From: Roseburia sp. CAG:10041_57
Lineage (GTDB): Bacteria > Bacillota > Clostridia > Lachnospirales > Lachnospiraceae
DNA: 64,000 nt
Assembly: GCA_001916965.1 (NCBI GenBank)
Contig: MNTL01000001.1
Location: 307,636 to 371,635, forward strand
Reading direction: 5' to 3'
The notes beneath the pieces were generated by a model, which saw only the letters and a list, made by a program, of their open reading frames with translations, was not told the origin of the DNA and ran no database searches. This document shows positions 58,815 through 64,000 of this stretch, one piece after another. The first letter of the stretch is position 1, and every line of letters starts with the position of its first letter. Both the position numbers and the translations under genes were made by a program.

Positions 58815-59840
58815 TTATTCCTGATTTGTAATTATGTTATTGTCAATAGGGAATGTTACTTGCCAGTCGCCTTCAATTGCACCACCATTGCAAGTCCAGA
58901 ACTCTCCCCATAATTCATAATCCTGTAATTCCTCTGCATTTAATTCAAAAATATATTCTTCATAGCTGTCTTTCTGCACTTCATCCCAGAAAGAAACATC
59001 ATACACACTCTCTATTGTCTCGCCATCTGCCTTTTTCAGATACACATAACCATGATTATCCGTATTAAGGATATCATCATATCGAAGCTGCACATGCAAC
59101 ATATCATCTACAAAGCCATACCCTGTTAAGGTAACACCTTCTTCCAATAATACGGTCTGATCGGAATTTATGAGATGTATTTCTTTCAAATCCACCATCC
59201 CACTTCCACCATATCCTCGTATAGCAGGGGCTTCCACATAATCCGTGATTTGCGGCAGGTTGTGCATATCTATTTCTGAAATCGGCATACTTACCTGCTT
59301 TTTTCCACTCAATATATTACTTACAGAAAATGTAATCTTATCTGCGACAGTCAGACTCTCACTCAACTGTTCAATATTGATCAGAAAAGTAGCTGTTCTC
59401 GTCTGGGAATCATACTCTACAAATGTGCAATTACCCGTCTGGTCATAGGGCGTATGAATACTATAACTATCGAATAAATCCGCATCTGCCTGAAGACGTT
59501 CTCCTACAAGATCCTGCATGGACACCAGTATTTTTACATTTGCTCCTTCAACATCGACAGCCATTACTTTCATTCTGATTCCATTATCTTCGCAGGACAC
59601 ATTGACTGGCTTTAGCTTCTGCGCAATAGCAGGCGAAATTGCATATAACACCTCATAGGCATACTTATTATCGGCTGCCGCCAAAACCGGAACCGCACTA
59701 CAAAAACAAATACACAAGCATGCCGCAATGACTCCCCAGCGCTTCCACGAATGTCTTTTCATTACTTTGTAAGAAGCTGCTTCCTCCAAAAAGTCCGGAC
59801 GAATCTCGGATATACTCTTGTATAAATCCTCTCTAGTCAT
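58815..59840 (-). CDS. Probable anti-sigma factor (DUF4179-like)
   Basis: This 341-residue protein has a short cytoplasmic N-terminal domain (~1-32, TREDLYKSISEIRPDFLEEA), one membrane span near 34-55 (WGVIAACLCICFCSAVPVLAA) and a large extracellular domain with beta-rich features. This order matches anti-sigma factors with a DUF4179-type domain that accompany ECF sigma genes in Firmicutes. Its ATG overlaps the stop of the sigma gene. The N-terminal domain would hold the sigma factor until a surface signal acts. The extracellular ligand is not predictable. Confidence 0.8.
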   Translation of the reverse strand: MTREDLYKSISEIRPDFLEEAASYKVMKRHSWKRWGVIAACLCICFCSAVPVLAAADNKYAYEVLYAISPAIAQKLKPVNVSCEDNGIRMKVMAVDVEGANVKILVSMQDLVGERLQADADLFDSYSIHTPYDQTGNCTFVEYDSQTRTATFLINIEQLSESLTVADKITFSVSNILSGKKQVSMPISEIDMHNLPQITDYVEAPAIRGYGGSGMVDLKEIHLINSDQTVLLEEGVTLTGYGFVDDMLHVQLRYDDILNTDNHGYVYLKKADGETIESVYDVSFWDEVQKDSYEEYIFELNAEELQDYELWGEFWTCNGGAIEGDWQVTFPIDNNIITNQE

Positions 59841-60394
59841 AGGTCTACCCCCTCTCTGATTAGAAAAACTCGCAATTTTTTTCGTAATTTCATCATTTTC
59901 TGAGCCATCTGGTTCTCCCTGTAGCCAAATTCCATGGCTAAATCTTTGACCGAAGCTCCATAATAATATCTTTTTACAAATAAAACACGTTCTTCTTTAG
60001 GCAGACTTTCCAACCACTGATTAATCGCCTCTGTGATTAATTGATTCTCATAATTTTTCTCCGTATCAAAGCCGGAAGGAATACATTCTTCCAGCTCATC
60101 AAGCATTGCCTCCAATCCCTGATATCTTTTCTTTGCATGGTTCGCCCTATATCTGCTCAGCGAGATATCTCTGACCAGTTTTCCCAGAAAAGCCTTAAAC
60201 GATATAGGTATTGTTGGTGGAATCTTATTCCACGTTATATGCCAGACATCATTCACGCATTCTTCTGCATCCTCCTGCGCAGATAATATATTTCTTGCAA
60301 TCTGAAAGCAATATGCTCCGTATTTGTGCTGTGTCTCTTCTATGGCTCGCTCATTGCGTTTGAAATACAACTCTATAATCTTCCTGTCTTCCAC
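59837..60394 (-). CDS. ECF-type RNA polymerase sigma factor
   Basis: This 185-residue protein has region 2 (YFKRNERAIEETQHKYGAYCFQIARNIL, then EDAEECVNDVWHITWNKIPP) and region 4 (LITEAINQWLESLPKEERVLFVKRYYYGASVKDLAMEFGY), the two parts of ECF sigma factors. The start is GTG at 60394 with AGGGGG 6 nt upstream. It is co-translated with the anti-sigma gene downstream. An autoregulated promoter is expected in the non-coding DNA to its right, but no clear motif was identified. Confidence 0.88.
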   Translation of the reverse strand: MEDRKIIELYFKRNERAIEETQHKYGAYCFQIARNILSAQEDAEECVNDVWHITWNKIPPTIPISFKAFLGKLVRDISLSRYRANHAKKRYQGLEAMLDELEECIPSGFDTEKNYENQLITEAINQWLESLPKEERVLFVKRYYYGASVKDLAMEFGYRENQMAQKMMKLRKKLRVFLIREGVDL

Positions 60395-60486
60395 GGCTTA
60401 CCCCCTCATCTGTATTTTGTTCCTCATATATATAGCCGCAAAAAACTCTACGATATTGGAAATAAATTGCAATTTAAGGAAGGAAG

Positions 60487-60720
60487 TTCTAGGTACGCCG
60501 CTAGTCTGGCAGTTCGGTTCTTTTGCCACGTACGTGACGTAAGAGTTTCTAAGAACTGCATCTCAAATGCTTAGAGTACAAGCCGAGCGCAAAACTCGCC
60601 CTACGGGCTCAAACAGTTGCGCCTTGGCTTGCAAGCATTTGATCTTTGTTCTAAGAAACACTAAACATCACTCCCTAAGCTGCATTCACCGAACTGCTAG
60701 ACCAGCGGCTGGATACAGAA
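60487..60720. repeat. Large imperfect palindrome (~234 bp), non-coding
   Basis: Two ~115-bp arms are inverted copies. The outer part GCCGCTAGTCTGGCAGTTCG matches GCCGCTGGTCTAGCAGTTCG in the reverse complement of the right arm. The inner parts (GTTTCTAAGAAC..., AAATGCTT, then GCGCAA) also match. The centre holds a GC-rich loop region (60586-60625). No open frame of substance crosses it. It may be a MITE remnant or a large RNA hairpin. I could not find a convincing target-site duplication. Confidence 0.75.
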
Positions 60721-60828
60721 AATTCTCATATTAAATGACAGGCTTACGCTGTCACAGTCACATTAGCATTTATTGTTTTGGAAATTTGCTCTAGGTAGTA
60801 CCTATTTCTATAAATGGTGATTCAAAGT

Positions 60829-60972
60829 CCATGAAACGGTCACATCAATCAGTAGAAGGAAAATGTGTTTGAAACAAAATATTCGAATCTTCCTGTAAGA
60901 TTACATACGAAGTTGGTAAGGTGCATCATCTGTATACAGCAAATTTTTGACATGGAAACTTTCAGTACCCAG
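60829..60972. repeat. Candidate structured element, copy A
   Basis: This segment starts CCATG and ends GTACCCAG, like copy B 250 bp further on. Shared core: ACATC, CAG..GAAGG, GGAAAATGTGTTTGAAAC and AAATATTC. A stem CAG-TA-GAAG / CTTC-CTG (60850-60858 with 60889-60895) occupies the same place as in copy B but with different bases. It lies in the 810-bp non-coding gap. Strand of action unknown. Confidence 0.6.
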
Positions 60973-61077
60973 GCGGTGCAGCTTGCCCTCTATATGTAAC
61001 GTCACAGAGAAACTTGGAATGTTTTGTAAGAAGACCCTCTGCGAGTGTCGGCGCTTAGGTCGCAGGGGCTGTTAAGC

Positions 61078-61194
61078 CCATGCAACCTTATGCGTCCGTT
61101 ACATCGAGCAGCGGAGTGGAAACGTGTCTTCGAACGAAATATCCAAGCTTCTCTGCCACATACTTTAATGGGCGAGCTAAACCGCCGTACCCAG
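61078..61194. repeat. Candidate structured element, copy B
   Basis: This second copy begins CCATG and ends GTACCCAG. Core: ACATCGAGCAGCGGAGTGG, then AACGTGTCTTCGAACGAAAT and ATCCAAGCTTC. A stem GCAGCGGAG / CTTCTCTGC (61108-61116 with 61148-61156) corresponds to the stem in copy A with changed bases that still pair. It ends 10 bp before the GH51 stop codon at 61205. A separate GC-rich hairpin (CCCTCTGCGA / TCGCAGGGG, 61035-61068) precedes it. Confidence 0.6.
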
Positions 61195-61204
61195 AATTAA
61201 TTCA

Positions 61205-63145
61205 TTAAACTGCAATTTCTAATACAGTGAAGCTGTATGCTGGTAAGTTAAGTTCTGACTGATAATTTACCCTTGTTACTTTAGGGCTGACCTTATCAGG
61301 TTCTTCAATAGAGTTGACATCCAAAGGCTGTGCCTGCATCCTAATCTGTTTTACTGGCATATTCTGATTTACGTTCCATGTATCATCTATATGTAATACG
61401 ATGTTTTGTTCCTTATCAGATGCATTAACCAATTTCACATACAGATGCCCCTGCTCATCGGCAGAAACAATATGATAAACACTAGACTCTTCACCACCTG
61501 GCAAATCACTGTTAATTGTGTACTTACCCGTGTAATCACTATATAACTGCTGCACATAATAGTTCGGTGTTGCATAACTGGTTCGATCATCGAACCAGAT
61601 CAGATCCGGTGCCCATTGCTCATAACCAATTCTTGCAAAAAGAGGCGCATAAGAAGCCAGATACACTACATCCGCATTACGCTCTACTCCTGTAAGAAAA
61701 GCAGCCTCTGACAATGCACAGCGCCAGTTATTACGCTTCGTTGACTCTTGTACCTCTTTATCATGTGCTGCATATTCTCCTGAAAAGACCTTAACATCTC
61801 TGGAATAATCGTCATAAAAATGAGTATTGGCTAAAAACCACTCCGGTTCCATATAATAATGCTCATCTACTGCATATGTATAATTTGAATTATTCTTTGC
61901 CTTGGCATGATAATTCTCCCAGGCAGCTTCATAAGTTGGTGTATGAACAGTTGGTCCGGCTGAACTGATCAACTCAATTTCAGGGTATTTGGCATGAATG
62001 GCTTTTTCAAAATCATCATATCTTTCGAAAAAATCTACTCTCTCCGTCTGCCACTGCTCATTACCAATGCCTACATACTCTAATCCAAAGGGTTCTGGAT
62101 GTCCCATCTGTGCACGAATCCTGCCCCATTCTGAATCGGATGCTCCATTAGCAAATTCGATAAGATCCAATACATCCTGAATAAACTCCTGATATGCAGG
62201 ATCTTTTCTCTCAACTAACTGTGTAGACTGATATTGGCAGGCAAGACCTACATTGGCAACTGGCAGAGGCTTCGCACCTAAATATTCACACAATACGAAA
62301 TACTCATAATAGCCAAGTCCTAAAGTCTGATTATAATGACTGAATTTTGACGTGAAATGATTCTCTTCACAGTTTTCATGAACTGCCCAGCGATTCCAGT
62401 TTGCCTTTCTCTGGGTGATATCTCCCACTGAAAGTTTCCATTGGTAACGGTTAGTCAATTCATTTCCTTCAACAACACATCCCCCTGGGAAACGCATAAA
62501 CTTAGGGTGCATATCTTTTAATTTTTCTGCAAGATCTTTCCTGAATAATCCACAAACTGCATCCTCTGGAAAAAGGGAAATACAGTCAAAATCCGCCTCT
62601 GCCTGTTCTTCAAATAAAATAGCAAATAATGCATATCGTATTGTCTCATTTACAGTAAATGAAACAGTATATTTATGCCAGTCATTGTTACTTATTAATA
62701 CATTTGTCAAAATATGCTTTTTACCGGTTACCCTCTCTAATGCTGCAACCTGTACTTTAAAATTCTGCTCCGATCTTGCATAGAAGCTTAACCGATATGA
62801 ATGTCCCTCTTCCAGAAAAATTCCTTCATATGCCTGATTCATAAATCCACTTCCTACATGAGCCTGTACATGCATATAGTGTGGGTTTACATTATTTAAT
62901 GGATTAATCTTCTGAATCTGCAATTCTGCTTGTTCCTTGGGATACGCTGACCATCCATATAATCCATCAAAAATCTGGTGATACGCATCCTTATCCCCCC
63001 GCGCATCCAGAAATTCAAAAGATCTGTTCTCCAGCATTTCCGCATACAAGCCACCATCAGCACCATAATTGATATCTTCAAAGAAAATACCAATCAAATC
63101 ATCCTGAATCGTAACTCCCTTATTATGTGTAATTTTAAGCTCCAT
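61205..63145 (-). CDS. GH51 alpha-L-arabinofuranosidase
   Basis: This 646-residue protein has the GH51 layout. N-terminal: ELKITHNKGVTIQDDLIGIFFEDINYGADGG, then a carbohydrate-binding-like insertion (~70-190). The catalytic barrel has FMRFPGGCVVEGN, the acid/base Glu in YVGIGNEQW and the nucleophile Glu in VFSGEYAAH; a C-terminal beta domain follows. It releases terminal arabinose from arabinoxylan and arabinan fragments. No signal peptide is present, so it is intracellular. AAGGAGA precedes the ATG. It has no partner genes adjacent; GH43 and GH115 enzymes elsewhere in the window fit the same substrate. Confidence 0.92.
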   Translation of the reverse strand: MELKITHNKGVTIQDDLIGIFFEDINYGADGGLYAEMLENRSFEFLDARGDKDAYHQIFDGLYGWSAYPKEQAELQIQKINPLNNVNPHYMHVQAHVGSGFMNQAYEGIFLEEGHSYRLSFYARSEQNFKVQVAALERVTGKKHILTNVLISNNDWHKYTVSFTVNETIRYALFAILFEEQAEADFDCISLFPEDAVCGLFRKDLAEKLKDMHPKFMRFPGGCVVEGNELTNRYQWKLSVGDITQRKANWNRWAVHENCEENHFTSKFSHYNQTLGLGYYEYFVLCEYLGAKPLPVANVGLACQYQSTQLVERKDPAYQEFIQDVLDLIEFANGASDSEWGRIRAQMGHPEPFGLEYVGIGNEQWQTERVDFFERYDDFEKAIHAKYPEIELISSAGPTVHTPTYEAAWENYHAKAKNNSNYTYAVDEHYYMEPEWFLANTHFYDDYSRDVKVFSGEYAAHDKEVQESTKRNNWRCALSEAAFLTGVERNADVVYLASYAPLFARIGYEQWAPDLIWFDDRTSYATPNYYVQQLYSDYTGKYTINSDLPGGEESSVYHIVSADEQGHLYVKLVNASDKEQNIVLHIDDTWNVNQNMPVKQIRMQAQPLDVNSIEEPDKVSPKVTRVNYQSELNLPAYSFTVLEIAV

Positions 63146-63270
63146 ACCATTCTCCTTTTATTACCTTAAACTTAATAAAGAAATTTCTATGTCTATAAAA
63201 TTCTTTTACTACTTATGAATATCAATTAATAACTTACATCTTACACTTGACAAATTGTATATGGAAAAAC

Positions 63271-63291
63271 AACCGCCAAAATATGGCGGTT
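63271..63291 (-). terminator. Terminator after the cold-shock gene
   Basis: On the minus strand AACCGCCATATTTTGGCGGTT forms a compact hairpin followed by GTTTTTC, 87 bp after the csp stop. It isolates csp from the GH51 gene. Confidence 0.85.
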
Positions 63292-63377
63292 GCTGCAAGA
63301 CTCTATTTTATTACAAATATTCATAATGGTCGGACAACGCTTACACTAGAACTGTATAAAATAAATCTTCCCTCTTA

Positions 63378-63590
63378 CTATGCAAGTGTAACGTTAGCTG
63401 CTCTTAACTTCTTGCTGTTCTTAGGATCCTGCTCAATGTCAAAAGTAACCTTCTGACCTTCTTCAAGTGTCTTATATCCGTCAGAAACAATTGCAGAAAA
63501 ATGTACGAATACATCTTCTCCTGTGCTTTCATTTGTAATGAAGCCATATCCCTTCTGAGCGTTAAACCACTTTACTGTACCCTTATTCAT
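63378..63590 (-). CDS. cspA: Cold-shock domain protein
   Basis: This ~70-residue RNA-binding protein has RNP-1 KGYGFITN and RNP-2 VFVHFSAI, with the usual start MNKGTVKWFNAQ. Cold-shock proteins melt RNA structures and act as RNA chaperones. The ATG at 63590 follows GGAGG at 8 nt; in-frame ATGs upstream add an unrelated tail. It is read from a promoter at 63736-63764 through a ~139-nt leader with a terminator-like hairpin. It lies downstream of an rRNA/tRNA unit but has its own promoter. Confidence 0.95.
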   Translation of the reverse strand: MNKGTVKWFNAQKGYGFITNESTGEDVFVHFSAIVSDGYKTLEEGQKVTFDIEQDPKNSKKLRAANVTLA

Positions 63591-63654
63591 CTCAAGTACC
63601 TCCATTATAATATTTGTATACATTCTAAACTACTGCCGATAACCTTTTCTTATT

Positions 63655-63709
63655 GAAAAAGCCAACCTGTTCTGCAATTCAAAAGGAATGATTTGCAGAA
63701 CAAGTCGGC
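63655..63709 (-). promoter_or_regulatory. Terminator-like hairpin in the csp leader
   Basis: On the minus strand GCCGACTTGTTCTGCAAAT and ATTGCAGAACAGGTTGGC pair (a few wobbles or mismatches) and are followed by five T. The hairpin begins about 20 nt into the expected transcript and ends 65 nt before the csp ATG. It looks like an intrinsic terminator inside the leader and suggests attenuation or a temperature-responsive switch. Confidence 0.75.
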
Positions 63710-63735
63710 TCATAGTTCAAATTGAATACAAAAGC

Positions 63736-63764
63736 AGTGTACCATTTCCATAACTTAAAGTCAA
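63736..63764 (-). promoter_or_regulatory. Promoter of the cold-shock gene
   Basis: TTGACT (63764-63759) and TACACT (63741-63736) are spaced 17 bp on the minus strand, between the tRNA terminator and the csp leader. Confidence 0.75.
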
Positions 63765-63773
63765 CAATTTTAT

Positions 63774-63808
63774 GTAAAAAAAGGAAACACCACTATGTGC
63801 TTCCTTTT
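63774..63808 (-). terminator. Terminator after tRNA-Met
   Basis: On the minus strand AAAGGAAGCAC and GTGTTTCCTTT form an 11-bp stem with one mismatch, followed by a run of T, 8 bp after the tRNA end. It ends the rRNA-tRNA transcript. Confidence 0.85.
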
Positions 63809-63815
63809 TGCTAAA

Positions 63816-63889
63816 TAGCGAGAGGGGGATTCGAACCCTCGACACTGCGGGTATGAACCGCATGCTCTAGCCAACTGAGCTATCTCGCC
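63816..63889 (-). tRNA. tRNA-Met (anticodon CAT)
   Basis: The minus strand folds into a cloverleaf: acceptor GGCGAGA with TCTCGCT (a terminal G-U pair), D-arm AGCTCAGTTGGCTAGAGC, anticodon arm ATGCGGTTCATACCCGCAG with CAT, and T-arm GAGGGTTCGAATCCCCCTC. The D-loop GGCTAGAGC and the G-U acceptor end point to the elongator rather than initiator tRNA. It follows the 23S rRNA gene by ~75 bp and is followed by a terminator. CCA is not encoded. Confidence 0.93.
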
Positions 63890-63964
63890 ATATTAATTGT
63901 GTTCCCTCAAAACCGAATACTGAAAACTATCTTCATCCTTTTGTATCTCTTTCCTGTGCCTTCC

Positions 63965-64000
63965 CGGATAAGCCCTCGACCTATTAGTGACATTCAGCTC
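63965..64000 (-). rRNA. 23S rRNA, 3' end (partial)
   Basis: The reverse complement contains CACTAATAGGTCGAGGGC just before the boundary, the conserved 3' end of bacterial 23S rRNA. The rest of the gene lies beyond the right edge. The exact 3' nucleotide is estimated. No 5S gene lies between it and tRNA-Met. Confidence 0.85.

Noticed and set aside
60324..60574. Plus-strand open frames over the ECF sigma start and beyond
   Set aside because: They overlap the sigma gene on the other strand and run into non-coding DNA without a recognisable product.
1..64000. Prophage, integrase or complete insertion sequence
   Set aside because: No transposase, integrase, capsid or terminase genes were recognised; only a MITE-like element, a truncated Rpn gene and non-coding repeats are present.

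Overview
The window looks like chromosomal DNA from a low-GC, anaerobic, gut-type Clostridia, most likely a Lachnospiraceae member. This is an inference from an oxygen-independent cobalamin pathway, T-box leaders, purine-rich Shine-Dalgarno sites, DapL-type lysine synthesis, hemicellulose glycosidases and many clostridial families (CsoR, DUF1275, DUF3783, CstA, several MATE exporters). There is no prophage, complete insertion sequence or CRISPR array; mobile-type DNA is limited to a MITE-like element and decayed gene fragments.

Layout. 1-1.2 kb: 5' part of an AI-2E-family transporter and a small FliD-like protein. 1.2-18 kb (minus): a nearly continuous cobalamin cluster (cobC, a shortened cobU-like gene, cobS, cobU, cobT, cbiA, cbiET, cbiH, cbiF, cbiD, cbiC, cbiP, cobD, cbiB), preceded by a sensorless hybrid histidine kinase, a CapA-like lipoprotein and a MATE exporter. 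18-21 kb (plus): TrkA/TrkH potassium uptake. 21-24.7 kb (minus): a D,D-carboxypeptidase, a HAD phosphatase and a LacI-type sensor fused to GGDEF. 25-30.2 kb: DUF1275, then a T-box-controlled operon for a TrpXYZ-like ABC importer with an LDH/MDH-family dehydrogenase inside it. 30.2-34 kb: a PAS-GGDEF protein and two U32-like proteins. 34-37.3 kb: csoR, a membrane-anchored HMA protein and a CopA copper pump with a CopZ-like tail. 37.3-40.8 kb: mgsA, an Rpn nuclease remnant, GH115, a livF tail remnant and a MITE. 40.8-42.7 kb: MarR plus MATE under paired dyads. 42.7-51.4 kb (minus): an M42 aminopeptidase, a complete Opp/Dpp importer, and an AprAB-like flavoprotein/ferredoxin pair. 51.5-51.9 kb: a tandem array of structured 130-bp units. 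52-58.7 kb: GntR, GH43, MATE, T-box-led CstA and DapL. 58.8-60.4 kb: ECF sigma and its probable anti-sigma. 60.4-61.2 kb: a non-coding block with a large palindrome and a duplicated structured element. 61.2-64 kb: GH51, a cold-shock gene with a terminator-like leader, tRNA-Met, and the 3' end of a 23S rRNA gene.

How the parts work together. The cobalamin genes cover much of corrin ring modification and all of nucleotide-loop assembly, but cbiL, cbiG, cbiJ, the cobalt chelatase and the adenosyltransferase are not here. Peptide import, an M42 peptidase and a redox pair form one transcription unit. GH115, GH43 and GH51 suggest use of glucuronoarabinoxylan. Regulation visible in the DNA includes two T-boxes, a CsoR-type operator inside a promoter, paired dyads over the marR promoter, and possible attenuation ahead of the cold-shock gene.

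The best candidates for something undescribed are the 130-bp structured repeat array, the 60.5-61.2 kb palindrome and duplicated element, the T-box operon joining an amino-acid importer to a 2-hydroxyacid dehydrogenase, the copA frame carrying an internal copZ-like start, and the paired U32-like proteins. All gene calls rest on reading the sequence and recalling family features; no database search was run.
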